From: Amazonocrinis nigriterrae CENA67
Lineage (GTDB): Bacteria > Cyanobacteriota > Cyanobacteriia > Cyanobacteriales > Nostocaceae
DNA: 64,000 bases
Reading direction: 5' to 3'
Assembly: GCF_016056305.1 (NCBI RefSeq)
Contig: NZ_JAECZC010000025.1
Span: 1-64,000, forward strand
This document shows positions 27,296 to 36,792 of this stretch, in pieces. A model generated the notes under the pieces. That model was not told the origin of the DNA, made no database searches, and saw only the letters and a list, made by a program, of their open reading frames with translations. Made by a program: the position numbers and the translations under genes. How positions within the stretch are numbered: position 1 is the stretch's first letter; every line of letters begins with the position of its first letter.

Positions 27296-29746
27296 ATGCC
27301 ACTTGTCACAAAAACTAAGCTTGCCCCAGAACTAACCCCGACTTCAGAGAAAATTATTCTGGATGTTGGGGGTATGAAGTGTGCTGGGTGTGTCAAAGCT
27401 GTAGAGCGACAGCTGACCCAACATCCAAAAGTCAAGAGTGCCTGTGTGAATCTGGCTACCGAAGTAGCAGTTGTAGAGTCAGAACTTGGTGCGGTAGATC
27501 CAGATGCCTTGGCAAAGCAATTGACAGCAGCCGGATTTCCCACCCAACCCCGGAAAGCTAGTGAAACAGGCGTGACCCTAGAAGACCCAGGAGAAAAACA
27601 GCGCCAACAGATGCAGTCTGCTATTAAGCAGTTAATCGTTGCTTTTGTACTGCTGGTTTTGTCGGGAATGGGACATTTTGGCAACATCGGCAGCTCGATA
27701 TTGCCAGCATTGAACAACATTTGGTTTCACTGTGGACTAGCAACAGTAGCATTACTAATTCCTGGTCGCCCGATTTTAGTAGATGGCTGGCTTGGTTGGC
27801 GGCGCAATGCGCCCAACATGAACACTCTAGTGGGATTGGGAACGCTGACAGCCTACATTGCTAGTTTGGTAGCGCTACTGTTTCCCAAAATGGGTTGGGA
27901 GTGTTTCTTTGATGAACCAGTGATGATGCTAGGCTTTATTCTGCTGGGAAGAACATTAGAACAACAAGCTAGGGGAAGGGCCGCCGCAGCATTTAGACAA
28001 TTGCTGGCACTCCAGCCACAGGTGGCGCGATTGATAGCCAACCCAGACCCAGAAAAATTAGCAGTGGGAGCAAATAGTATAGAAATTCCTGCTGAACAAG
28101 TGCGAGTAGGTGAATGGTTGCAGGTACTGCCAGGAGATAAAATCCCCGTTGATGGTGAAATTCGTTTGGGACAGACAACGGTAGATGAGTCGATGCTGAC
28201 AGGGGAAGCAGTGCCAGTAATCAAGCAGCCAGGAGATGTGGTAGCAGCCGGAACCATCAACCAGTCGGGAGCGATCGCAATTCAGGCAACCCGTACTGGC
28301 AGTGATACCACTTTAGCCCAAATTGTAGCCTTGGTAGAAGCCGCCCAAACTCGTAAAGCACCTGTACAAAAACTAGCAGATACGGTAGCTGGTTACTTTA
28401 CCTATGGTGTTTTGACGGCTGCTGTGTTGACATTTGTGTTTTGGTACTTTTTCGGCACTCACATCTGGTCTGATGTCACCATGTCAGGCAGCATGGAAAT
28501 GATGAGCCACGCCGCACATAACGCCCACCAGATGCCGCCTAATCCCCACTCTCCACTGTTAACCAGCTTAAAACTAGCGATCGCAGTTATGGTTGTTGCT
28601 TGTCCTTGTGCTTTGGGACTTGCTACACCAACAGCTATTCTTGTAGGCACTGGTATCGGCGCAGAACGAGGTTTATTAATCAAAGGTGGTGACGTACTAG
28701 AAAGAGTCCACCAACTCGACACAGTAGTTTTTGATAAAACTGGCACTTTAACCACAGGTAATCCCACGGTGACAGATTGCCTGACGGTCGAGGAATTGGG
28801 GATTAGTGACTGGGGATTAGGTACTGGGGATCAGGAAAACAAGCACAATAACCAATCCCCAATTCTCAATTCCCAATCTTTAATTCAACTAGCGGCAGCA
28901 GTAGAAAGCGGCACTCACCATCCTTTAGCAAAAGCCATTCAGCAGTCAGTACAACAGCAAGAGTTATATATTCCCGATGCTGTAGATTTTCACACTGAAC
29001 CAGGATTAGGAGTATCTGCTGTAGTAGAGAATACAAATGTAATTTTGGGTAACTCAGACTGGTTAAGTTGGCACGGAATTTCCATAGATGACAATGTACA
29101 ACAAGTAGCTTTAAAACTGGCAGCAGATGGGAAAACAGTTGTTTACGCAGCAGTTGGGGGGACTTTAGCCGGACTCATTGCTGTTCAAGATACCCTCAGA
29201 CTTGATGCTCAAACCACAGTAGACAAGTTACGTGAGATGGGTTTACGGGTAATGCTGCTCAGTGGCGATAGATTAGAAGCAGCTAGTGCCATAGCCAAAC
29301 AACTGGGACTAGATAGCAATTGTGCGATCGCAGGAGTTCCCCCAAGTAAAAAAGCGGCTGTCATCCAAGAATTACAAGCCAATGGCTGTACAGTCGCCAT
29401 GATTGGCGATGGTATCAATGATGCTCCAGCTTTATCCCAAGCAGATGTGGGAATTACCTTACACTCAGGCACTGATGTAGCAATGGAAACTGCTGAAATT
29501 ATTCTGATGCGCGATCGCCTCAACGATGTTGTTGAATCAATTCGCCTCAGTCGTGCCACCTTCAACAAAATCCGCCAGAACTTATTCTGGGCTTTCGCAT
29601 ATAATACAATCGGCATTCCTCTAGCCGCAGGTGTTTTGTTACCAAGTTGGGGTTTTGTCCTTAGTCCATCTAGTGCCGCTGCTTTAATGGCTTTTAGCTC
29701 AGTTAGCGTTGTGACTAACTCCCTGTTACTACGACGCCTGGCTTAA
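27296..29746 (+). CDS. ctaA: Copper-transporting P1B-type ATPase, CtaA-like
   Basis: An 816-residue heavy-metal P-type ATPase. It has an N-terminal metal domain with GGMKCAGC (Cys29, Cys32), actuator TGEAVP (302-307), the CPC ion-path motif (436-438), phosphorylation site DKTGT (480-484), His-Pro pair (542-543) and hinge MIGDGINDAP. The CPC and GMKCAGC motifs indicate Cu(I). A Met/His-rich loop at about 395-420 lies between membrane helices and could bind copper. Residues about 500-528 (SDWGLGTGDQENKHNNQSP...) look like a translated STRR insertion between the P and N domains. CtaA is favoured over PacS from the N-terminal motif, not proven. Confidence 0.85.
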   Translation: MPLVTKTKLAPELTPTSEKIILDVGGMKCAGCVKAVERQLTQHPKVKSACVNLATEVAVVESELGAVDPDALAKQLTAAGFPTQPRKASETGVTLEDPGEKQRQQMQSAIKQLIVAFVLLVLSGMGHFGNIGSSILPALNNIWFHCGLATVALLIPGRPILVDGWLGWRRNAPNMNTLVGLGTLTAYIASLVALLFPKMGWECFFDEPVMMLGFILLGRTLEQQARGRAAAAFRQLLALQPQVARLIANPDPEKLAVGANSIEIPAEQVRVGEWLQVLPGDKIPVDGEIRLGQTTVDESMLTGEAVPVIKQPGDVVAAGTINQSGAIAIQATRTGSDTTLAQIVALVEAAQTRKAPVQKLADTVAGYFTYGVLTAAVLTFVFWYFFGTHIWSDVTMSGSMEMMSHAAHNAHQMPPNPHSPLLTSLKLAIAVMVVACPCALGLATPTAILVGTGIGAERGLLIKGGDVLERVHQLDTVVFDKTGTLTTGNPTVTDCLTVEELGISDWGLGTGDQENKHNNQSPILNSQSLIQLAAAVESGTHHPLAKAIQQSVQQQELYIPDAVDFHTEPGLGVSAVVENTNVILGNSDWLSWHGISIDDNVQQVALKLAADGKTVVYAAVGGTLAGLIAVQDTLRLDAQTTVDKLREMGLRVMLLSGDRLEAASAIAKQLGLDSNCAIAGVPPSKKAAVIQELQANGCTVAMIGDGINDAPALSQADVGITLHSGTDVAMETAEIILMRDRLNDVVESIRLSRATFNKIRQNLFWAFAYNTIGIPLAAGVLLPSWGFVLSPSSAAALMAFSSVSVVTNSLLLRRLA

Positions 29747-30261
29747 AAACATGAGGGAGATAAGGGAGATGAGGAGGAGTAAGATTGCAATTTACTGCCT
29801 GATCTCCCCTATCTCCCCCTGCTCCATTAATACTTATTCTCTTGGAAAATTACATACTCAATGCTGGTTTTTACCATCTCAGGTTAAACTAAATCGATAG
29901 TTAGATGTTATTCATCTTACAAAGTCTGATGATACTCATTCTCAAACAATAGTATTCAAAGAGTTAGGACTTACGCATGAGTAAGGAAAAATCAACGGTT
30001 GGCGCTGTGCATTGGTCATGGTGCATAGGGCATGGAAAATTGACCAATGCCCCATACTCTGTGACCTATGCCCGATCTCAACTAATTAAGTTTCGTAGTT
30101 AGTCCTGAGAGTAAAATAGCTATGTTCTATCTTCCAATAAATATGCAATTTTATGCTCATAAAAATGAGTAGTATAAACTCTAGTGCCTGAGAAGGTCAG
30201 GAAACAACACCAAAAAATCTTAATTAACCCTATTACAACTGATTTTAGTAACGATAGATCA
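29747..30261. other. Spacer with repeat remnants
   Basis: No gene. GGGAGAT-type repeats follow the ATPase stop (29755-29830) with a complementary ATCTCCCC run that could form a terminator. A GGACTTACGCA end is at about 29966 and ATGCCCCAT/ATGGTGCAT repeats at 30010-30070. A GTG at 30184 could extend the FHA gene. Confidence 0.45.
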
Positions 30262-30687
30262 ATGGCACCAGAAACTAATGAAAGCCATCTACTGATTATT
30301 GAAGATGATCAAGGGCGCAAAGAATTTCCTCTAGAAAACCCTATTTACTCTATTGGTAGAGACCGCGATTGCAATATCCGTTTAGCCTCTCAGTTTGTCT
30401 CCCGGCGTCATGCTACATTAGTGAGATTGCCACGAGAACACAATAGTCACAGCTATTATTACCGGATTGTAGATGGTGATGCCAAAGGCAAGCCTAGTGC
30501 TAACGGTATGATGATTAATGGGCGCAAGATGCCAGCTCACGATCTGAAAAATGAAGACGAGATCGTTTTTGGCCCTCAGGTACGTGCCATTTATTACCTG
30601 TTAAAAAATAATCAGCGCTCAGGGCAAACAGATTCCACCGAATATGATATTACACTCATAAACCCCGGTATGACTGAGGATGAGTAA
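30262..30687 (+). CDS. FHA-domain protein
   Basis: A 141-residue protein with one forkhead-associated domain, a phosphothreonine-binding module. The motifs are in order: YSIGRDRDCNIRL, SRRHATLVR and NGMMINGRKM, covering about residues 30-110, then an acidic tail. It should bind a partner phosphorylated by a Ser/Thr kinase; none is encoded nearby. A GTG at 30184 would give a 167-residue form, but the ATG gives a more usual start. Confidence 0.82.
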   Translation: MAPETNESHLLIIEDDQGRKEFPLENPIYSIGRDRDCNIRLASQFVSRRHATLVRLPREHNSHSYYYRIVDGDAKGKPSANGMMINGRKMPAHDLKNEDEIVFGPQVRAIYYLLKNNQRSGQTDSTEYDITLINPGMTEDE

Positions 30688-30989
30688 ATTGAAGATTGAA
30701 AATAAACTAATTCAGGTGGCTTCTGAATGTTAACTTACTTAATTTTTAACTCTCACGTGTTGCCAAAGCTGGCTTTGGCAACATAAAGCTAATACAGATT
30801 AAATTGCAGTATTTTCCGCGAAAACTAGCATTTAGTCATTAGTTCTTTGTTTTTTATCCTTTATCCTTTATAAATACAAATTATTAATGGCCAGTGAACA
30901 AGAATAACTAAATAAGTGAGTATGCAATTTTAGATGTGTTCTAGCTAAGTATTTTGACTATAACTAGAAATATAAACTCAGTTCCCAAA

Positions 30990-31310
30990 GGTCAAGACAG
31001 TGTTGATTGCTGCAATGTAGACGCAAAGCGGTGAGCCAGCTTGGTCATGGGGGTTCGCACGCCACTTGCTACAACGGAGGAAACCTCCCTTCGGGTTCGG
31101 TAGTTCCTCCACTTGGGGAGACCCCAAGACCGGACTACCTCACCGCAACGCAGTGGCTCCCCATGAGCGACTGGCAATATCAAGAGCAATCCACGGGAAG
31201 CAAAGCCACTTTGCTAACACCAAGACGGCAACTCCCTCACCAAGTGGAGGATGTGGCGTCCTTTGACTGCAACCCCCAAGACCGCAAAAGCATCTACAAC
31301 ACGATCGCAC
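30990..31310. repeat. GC-rich dispersed repeat cluster
   Basis: Contains short palindromes such as CTTGGGGA/TCCCCAAG and GGTTCGG-type blocks, also found around 33765-33910 and 54060-54300. Frames through it on either strand encode no recognisable protein. It fills most of the gap between the FHA gene and the next gene; 30688-30990 shows nothing. Confidence 0.55.
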
Positions 31311-31323
31311 TTTACCATCACTC

Positions 31324-31671
31324 TTATCCGGCGAGACTTTCAATTAGATGCCAGTGGCGACTCTGCTCAATCGTCTGCTTGATGAATTCAAACATTTGTC
31401 GGCAATGGTTGTCAACTTGGAGTGGCAATTCCTCGTTTTTAATTACAATACTCATGCGGCTTTCTGTTTCAGTAGCTGCTGATTTATCAATCAGTACTTC
31501 TGCTTTAACCAGCTTAGAGAAAGAAACATTACCAGGAATCTCACGAGCGATAATGTAATCGGGTGTGTAGTACTGAATTTCCAAATCACAATCCTGTAGA
31601 AGTTCTACAACTAATGGCTGGAGATGGTCAATAGAGATAGAAAGAATAAATGAACAGGTATAGCGAGCCAT
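31324..31671 (-). CDS. Conserved cyanobacterial protein of unknown function
   Basis: A 115-residue soluble protein (MARYTCSFILSISIDHLQPLVVELLQDCDLEIQYYTPDYIIAREIPG). Alternating strand and helix patterns suggest a small alpha/beta fold, with EVLIDKSAATETESRM in the middle. It is not recognised. Codon use resembles the neighbouring genes, so it is probably real and native. Confidence 0.65.
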   Translation of the reverse strand: MARYTCSFILSISIDHLQPLVVELLQDCDLEIQYYTPDYIIAREIPGNVSFSKLVKAEVLIDKSAATETESRMSIVIKNEELPLQVDNHCRQMFEFIKQTIEQSRHWHLIESLAG

Positions 31672-31765
31672 AATAGCCCCACGCCTTGCAACACTCCGTC
31701 CATCCTATAATACCGAAGCATCAGGACGGGAAGTCATTATAGATTCATTAAATTCAACAACCAAA

Positions 31766-31838
31766 CTGGGGATTGGGGACTGGGTACTGGGTACTGGGGA
31801 TTGGGATTGGGATTGGGACTGGGGACTGGGTACTGGGG
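31766..31838 (+). repeat. STRR array of GGGGACT/GGGATTG heptamers
   Basis: About ten 7-bp units mixing GGGGATT, GGGTACT and GGGATTG, in the spacer before the epimerase gene. Confidence 0.85.
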
Positions 31839-31961
31839 ACTATTTAAGAGTTTTCTCAATACCCAATGCCCCATGCCCAATTCTCAATGCCCAATGGTAA
31901 GGTAACATAAGTTGAAAATTTGATAAAAAACTTTAAAATAAGGGTTTGGTGGAGGTGCATT

Positions 31962-32882
31962 ATGAAATTAGCAATTACAGGAGCAACAGGATTTGTCGGT
32001 AGTCATTTGGTAGAACGACTCCACAAGGAAGGTCATAGAGTGGTGGTGTTAACCCGTAACACTGCTTTTGCTCAAAAAATTTTTCCACCCAATGCTTTTC
32101 CTAATGTAGAAATTGTTGCCTATACACCGACTGTATCTGGTTCTTGGCAAGACGCGATCGCTCTTTGTGATGGTGTTGTTAACTTAGCAGGAGAACCCAT
32201 TGCCGAAAAACGCTGGACACCTGAACACAAGCAAGAAATCCTCAATAGTCGTCAGCTAGGTACACAGAAAATCGTTGAAGCCATAGCTAAAGCCAACCCC
32301 AGACCAACTGTCTTAGTCAACGCTTCAGCTATAGGCTATTACGGTATCAGTGAAACTGCTACCTTTGACGAAACAAGTTTACCTGCTAACGATTTTCTCG
32401 CTCAAGTTTGCAAAGCCTGGGAAGCAGAAGCCACAAAGGTAAAAGATGTTGGTGTGCGGTTGGTAATTCTGCGCTTTGGTATTGTCTTAGGCTTAGGTGG
32501 TGCCTTGGGCAAAATGATTACACCCTTTAAACTCTTCGCTGGTGGCCCTATTGGTAGCGGTCGGCAATGGTTTTCTTGGATTCACGTAGATGACTTAGTT
32601 AACCTAATTGTGCAAGCTTTAACCAAACCAGAAATGGAAGGGGTATATAATGCTACTGCCCCAAACCCTGTTCGGATGGCAGATTTAAGCCAAACTATGG
32701 GCCAAGTGATGAATCGCCCTTCCTGGTTACCTGTTCCTGGTTTCGCTATAGAAGCTCTTTTAGGAGATGGAGCAATAGTTGTTCTAGAAGGTCAAAAAGT
32801 TCTGCCCAAGCGCACCTTAGCATCAGGCTTTGAGTATCAGTATCCTAATTTACAACCCGCTTTGAGGGAAATATTTAACTAG
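31962..32882 (+). CDS. TIGR01777-family NAD(P)-dependent epimerase
   Basis: A 306-residue Rossmann-fold protein of the extended SDR group. The N-terminal nucleotide motif is TGATGFVGSHL (about residues 6-16), VVNLAGEPIAEKRW follows, and the catalytic Ser/Tyr region is NASAIGYYG. The C-terminal domain (ALREIF) matches the YfcH/SulA-type family. The ATG at 31962 is chosen because GGAGGTG lies 8 nt before it; an upstream in-frame start adds 14 residues without support. The substrate is not known. Confidence 0.85.
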   Translation: MKLAITGATGFVGSHLVERLHKEGHRVVVLTRNTAFAQKIFPPNAFPNVEIVAYTPTVSGSWQDAIALCDGVVNLAGEPIAEKRWTPEHKQEILNSRQLGTQKIVEAIAKANPRPTVLVNASAIGYYGISETATFDETSLPANDFLAQVCKAWEAEATKVKDVGVRLVILRFGIVLGLGGALGKMITPFKLFAGGPIGSGRQWFSWIHVDDLVNLIVQALTKPEMEGVYNATAPNPVRMADLSQTMGQVMNRPSWLPVPGFAIEALLGDGAIVVLEGQKVLPKRTLASGFEYQYPNLQPALREIFN

Positions 32883-32955
32883 AATCAAAAGTCAAAAGTC
32901 AACAGTCCATAGTCGAGAATTGAGGGGTTGTTGACTGTTGACTGATGACTATTGA

Positions 32956-33201
32956 CTATTGACTAGAGAGAAATTTTTTAGAAACCCAACTGATCAGACC
33001 GCTGAGAATCGCACCTCCCATGAGAATGCCAATAGCCGGGTTAAATACAGGTTGCCAGAGTTGATGCCACAAGTCTAGACCTAGGTTGACTCCCACAGCA
33101 TCACCAATTGCTGCGATCGCTAACCAGCCAAAACCGAATATAACTAAAAATACATCAGCAACTAAAATCACGTTGAGCCAGCTTAAAAGTTTTTCTCTCA
33201 T
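32956..33201 (-). CDS. Small membrane protein
   Basis: 81 residues from an ATG at 33201 (MREKLLSWLNVILVADVFLVIFGFGWLAIAAIGDAVG...). It has two hydrophobic segments (about 8-32 and 55-74) and a basic C terminus (VSKKFLSSQ). It lies downstream of the TPR gene on the same strand. It looks like a conserved cyanobacterial protein of unknown role. Confidence 0.6.
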   Translation of the reverse strand: MREKLLSWLNVILVADVFLVIFGFGWLAIAAIGDAVGVNLGLDLWHQLWQPVFNPAIGILMGGAILSGLISWVSKKFLSSQ

Positions 33202-33224
33202 GAAAGTTAGCAAATAGGAGTGAT

Positions 33225-33292
33225 GAATTAATTTTAATTCCTCACTCCTAACTCTTAACTCCTAACTATTAACTCCTAACTCCTAACTACTT
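33225..33292. repeat. STRR array of ACTCCTA heptamers
   Basis: About eight 7-bp units (CTCCTAA, CTCTTAA, CTATTAA) between two genes on the minus strand. Confidence 0.85.
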
Positions 33293-33713
33293 ACTCTTCA
33301 AACACCCAGTTTTTGACTTTCGCCAAACTCTGCCAATCCGGTTTTCTGCTTAAACCATCTTCAATACTGTTTTTTATTTCATCGCGCCATTCTGGGTTAA
33401 CAAAAATTAACTGTTTGACAAAATCAATATGTTCTCGTAAACCTTTTTTGCCTGTTTCCAGCATGGCTAGAGCGAGATTAATTCTAGCCTGTGGGTCTTG
33501 GGGATTTAATTTAACTGCTTTATCGGCAGCTTTGTAAGCCAAGTTGGGTTTGTTGTCGAGCAAATACAGCCACGCCAAGCAAATCCAAGCTGAACTAGTT
33601 TTAGGAGAGCGATCGCACACCTCTTTAAACACAGGGATTAAAGTCTCGACTGCTTCTCCAGCTTTATAACGTTCCAAACCTGTATCAAACAGGGATTCAA
33701 TAGTGTTAGTCAT
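33291..33713 (-). CDS. TPR-repeat protein
   Basis: A 140-residue soluble helical protein with two to three TPR-like units (TSSAWICLAWLYLLDNKPNLAYKAADKAVKLNPQDPQARINLALAML). The first unit shows the W/L/G/Y/A/P spacing of tetratricopeptide repeats. It should mediate protein contacts. The partner is unknown; the adjacent Fe-S carrier gene on the same strand is the only hint and a weak one. Confidence 0.72.
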   Translation of the reverse strand: MTNTIESLFDTGLERYKAGEAVETLIPVFKEVCDRSPKTSSAWICLAWLYLLDNKPNLAYKAADKAVKLNPQDPQARINLALAMLETGKKGLREHIDFVKQLIFVNPEWRDEIKNSIEDGLSRKPDWQSLAKVKNWVFEE

Positions 33714-33764
33714 TGGTCATTAGTCATTGGTTATTAGTCAGTAGTCAGTGGTCAACAGCAAACA

Positions 33765-33910
33765 ACCCTTACGGATTCGGCAGTTCCTCATGGGGAGCCA
33801 CTGCGTTGGTGAGGCAGCCCCCGTCTTGGCTTCTGCCAAGATGGGGAACTGCCGAAAGGGTTTCCCGGCAGCCTTTGCAAGTGGCGTGGAAACCCACTCT
33901 CTCGGATTGC
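33765..33910. repeat. Dispersed palindromic repeat with CGGCAGTTCC ends
   Basis: CGGCAGTTCC near 33777 and its inverse GGAACTGCCG near 33844, enclosing CTTGGCTTCTGCCAAG-type stems. Related pieces occur at about 15936, 22570 and 54237-54310. Confidence 0.6.
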
Positions 33911-33947
33911 CTCACAACTGACAACTGACAACTAACAACTGACAATA

Positions 33948-34304
33948 TTACACTCCAAACGACTTACCGCAACCACAGGTTTGGGCGGCGTTGGGGTTGG
34001 TGAATTGGAAGCCGCCACCAATCATGGCATCGCTATAATCGAGCATCAAGCCATAGAGATAGAGTAAGCTTTTGCGATCGCAGACGATTTGGAAGCCATC
34101 ATAGTCAAAAACTTCATCCTGGGGGGTGATCTTGCTGCTATCCTCAAAGTCCATCATGTAAGACATACCAGAGCAGCCACCTTGCCGGACTCCTACTCTT
34201 AAGCAGAAGTCTGTGCCTTGCTTGTCTCGGAGAAATTTGACTTGGCGTAAAGCTGCTTCGCTCAACAGAATTCCGCGTTGTTGAGGTTGAGTTGCTTGTG
34301 TCAT
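33948..34304 (-). CDS. Iron-sulfur cluster carrier, IscA/SufA/ErpA family
   Basis: A-type carrier that delivers Fe-S clusters to target enzymes. It has 118 residues from the ATG at 34304. The three conserved cysteines are present: GGCSGMSY, and the C-terminal pair CGCGKSF. Length and the FQFTNPNA region fit HesB/IscA proteins. No suf genes are adjacent, so SufA and ErpA cannot be separated by context. The spacer 34305-34619 shows no gene. Confidence 0.88.
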   Translation of the reverse strand: MTQATQPQQRGILLSEAALRQVKFLRDKQGTDFCLRVGVRQGGCSGMSYMMDFEDSSKITPQDEVFDYDGFQIVCDRKSLLYLYGLMLDYSDAMIGGGFQFTNPNAAQTCGCGKSFGV

Positions 34305-34619
34305 CTGCTTTTTCAACTCCTTAATTAGTCTAAAAATATCTTAATTTAGGCATATTATTGCCCTGGCTTGTCCTAGTGGTTTTTTCTTTATTTTAGCGAT
34401 ATCGATGTTGCTAATTGGCAAATTGTAAACACTCCGTTAAAAGCAGCCAAAGATTTTTATTCTAGAATTGAGAGACTCGGTGTGTTTAGAGATTCGGTAT
34501 TTTCGGAGTTTCAGCCCTAGTCGCAACCACTCTTCAGGTGCAGCCAGGCAAATTTCATCCGAGGCTAGCCATTCCCAAAGCTCTACTGCCAAAATTGCTT
34601 CTTTTGATTAACTTACTCT

Positions 34620-36260
34620 ATGACAAGTTTTAATCGCTCTACCAGTCGTCGGTTGAAGAAACTACCTCAAATTCCTTCTGTATGGGAGGGCGATCGCCGT
34701 CCAATGTCATCATCGCACCAGCATTCCGACTCAGAGGCTAAGGGTGAATGTATTCTTTGGGTGGATGGTTCACAAGGCGTCGTTCGGGGAATGGATATGG
34801 TGCCACAAGAAACAGGCCCAGAAGCAATTGTTCGTACTTTAATGCGAGCAATAGAGCATCCTCACAGTCCGGCTAAACCAGCCAGACCCCAAAAAATTGT
34901 AGTCAAAGACCGCGAAATCCAATTCTATCTGCGAGGGGTGCTGCAAGATTTAGACATTACTATTGATTACGCACCAGAATTACCTCTGATTGATGAACTG
35001 TTTCGTGGGTTTGCCGAAATAATCGATAGCCAAATCCCCGATTTACCCCCACAGTACGCACAAGCTTTGCAAGATAAAGCTTTTGCAATTTGGCAAGCAG
35101 CGCCTTGGGAATTTTTGGAAGAACACCAAATCTTGTCGATAGAAATCAATAAGTGGGATGTTGGTACAATATATGCCTCGGTGATGGGAATGCTGGGGAT
35201 GGAACACGGAATTTTGTTTTATCGCTCAGAAGACTCACTCAAGCAGTTTCGAGCCGCTGTTTTAAGGGATGATGAACCACAAGTACGCTTAGAAGAAGCT
35301 TTCCTTAAACAAGATTGCTTGTTTCTCACTTTTGAACATGCAGACGACAGCGACGAAGATGAAGATGATGAAATTGATTTAGCAGATTTACCATTGTCGG
35401 AAATTGAGCCAACCTTCGGCAATATCCACCCTTTAGAAGGTCTCAGGTCTGTTTTGTATGACGAAGAGGCGTTGGTGGTTTTCGTGGCTTTAGAAAGCCT
35501 GAGCCGCTTTATCCGCGATCACCGTCGCCAGCTTTATGAAGGCGGTTTCCCCAGTATCAGCCATCGCTATCGCATTTCTCTACCAGCATCCAACGAAGCT
35601 ACTAAGTCAGCAACTGTAACAGTCTCTACCATGCCGCAATTGGCAGCAGAATTAGAAGAAATGGCAGGCTTTGGTGTGCAGGAACTAGAACCTGGGGAGG
35701 AAATCTCGCCAATGTTCCGTTCTTTGCGAGATGATTTGATCCCCGAAGACTCTTTCCTTAGTTTAGGAGTCGTGTCTTGGGAGATGCTGGAGTATCTGCG
35801 TCAAGGCGTGACACATCATCAAGTTTGTGAAATCAAGCAAGCAGGTGACGGGTTGCCAGTGATTTTAATTCAAACTTCCCGCCCCAAGGCTAAAGCTGTA
35901 ATTGCCAATATAGAGGCTGCTGGTGGACTGAAAGCAATTTGCTTTAATCCTGGTGCCGATCCCTTCGATGGCGATCGCTATGACCTGGGTTTGTTGCAAA
36001 CTCAAAATGGTGAATTATTTCTGTTCGGTGAATTTTTGGATGACGACCCAATTCATGTAGAAGCCCGAAAAAAATGGAATCAGCGGTGTAAAAATACCAA
36101 AGGTTACTGTGGCTTGATTATCGCTAAAGGACTCACAGGTTCTGCCCGTGGCAATCCCCAACCGCGAGATATGATGGCTTTGTTTGAGGCGCGATCGCTT
36201 TCACCTAAAGATTTAGGTATTGGCACTCTCCAACTCATGCCCCAACTTCAATCTGAATAA
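34620..36260 (+). CDS. Large conserved cyanobacterial protein of unknown function
   Basis: A 546-residue soluble protein with no signal peptide or membrane helix. It has a basic N terminus (RSTSRRLKKLPQIP), an acidic stretch at about 240-255 (DDSDEDEDDEIDLADLP), and a C-terminal alpha/beta part. The pattern ILWVDGSQGVVRGMDMVPQETGPEAIVRTLMRAIEHP near the start recalls cyanobacterial DUF6930-type proteins, from memory only. No catalytic motif was recognised. Confidence 0.75.
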   Translation: MTSFNRSTSRRLKKLPQIPSVWEGDRRPMSSSHQHSDSEAKGECILWVDGSQGVVRGMDMVPQETGPEAIVRTLMRAIEHPHSPAKPARPQKIVVKDREIQFYLRGVLQDLDITIDYAPELPLIDELFRGFAEIIDSQIPDLPPQYAQALQDKAFAIWQAAPWEFLEEHQILSIEINKWDVGTIYASVMGMLGMEHGILFYRSEDSLKQFRAAVLRDDEPQVRLEEAFLKQDCLFLTFEHADDSDEDEDDEIDLADLPLSEIEPTFGNIHPLEGLRSVLYDEEALVVFVALESLSRFIRDHRRQLYEGGFPSISHRYRISLPASNEATKSATVTVSTMPQLAAELEEMAGFGVQELEPGEEISPMFRSLRDDLIPEDSFLSLGVVSWEMLEYLRQGVTHHQVCEIKQAGDGLPVILIQTSRPKAKAVIANIEAAGGLKAICFNPGADPFDGDRYDLGLLQTQNGELFLFGEFLDDDPIHVEARKKWNQRCKNTKGYCGLIIAKGLTGSARGNPQPRDMMALFEARSLSPKDLGIGTLQLMPQLQSE

Positions 36261-36648
36261 AAATCTGCACTATCAGCCAAATTTAACCAAAATAAACGTT
36301 ATTTTTTGTTAGCTGTAGTTTTTCAGCATTAACCTACCCTGCGCTAAGTCTTAGACCAGCCTTGCAAATAGGGGGTGGGGAGTAGGGAAGAGCCACTCCC
36401 TACTCCCCACTCCTTAATGTTTCTTGAAAATTCTCCTTCATCGCAGTCATTGCTGTTATGGCAAAGTGCTGAGTGCTGAGTGCTGAGGAGCCAGCCGCGT
36501 GGTGTTAGCGCAGCAAAGCGTGAGTCTTCTCCCCAAGGGGAGACGCTACGCGAACGAGCGTTAGCGACGAAGGAGCGTCGGACTGGCGTTGCTGAGTATA
36601 AATCCAGTTATTTTAAGGCTTTGAGCAATCAACACTGTCCTAACAATT
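36261..36648. other. Spacer with repeats downstream of the 546-aa gene
   Basis: Contains a GGGGAGTAGGG/CCCTACTCCCC inverted pair (36375-36412, possible terminator), GTGCTGA heptamers (36468-36488) and a CTCCCCAAGGGGAGACGCTACGCGAACG-type Nostoc repeat (about 36530-36560). A 72-codon frame through it is not a credible gene. Confidence 0.55.
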
Positions 36649-36792
36649 ACGTGAGTTCGATGACCTCTCCCTCCCGGCCTCCTTCTCCTAAAAGGTGAGG
36701 GAGGAGGAACGAAAAAATAAGGGTTTTACTCCCCTCTCCTACCTTGAGAGGGGCCGGGGGAGAGGTTAAAACAGCACTTATCGAACTCACGT
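36649..36792. repeat. Palindromic intergenic element, copy 3
   Basis: Perfect ends ACGTGAGTTCGA (36649-36660) and TCGAACTCACGT (36781-36792), with CCTCTCC...GGAGAGG blocks inside. At 144 bp it shows what copy 1 looked like before the MITE insertion. Confidence 0.88.

Noticed and set aside
31007-31558. Long frame on the + strand (about 180 codons)
   Set aside because: It runs through a dispersed repeat cluster and then antisense to the gene at 31324-31671; the translation has no protein-like pattern.
36480-36698. 72-codon frame
   Set aside because: Built from STRR and palindromic repeat sequence.
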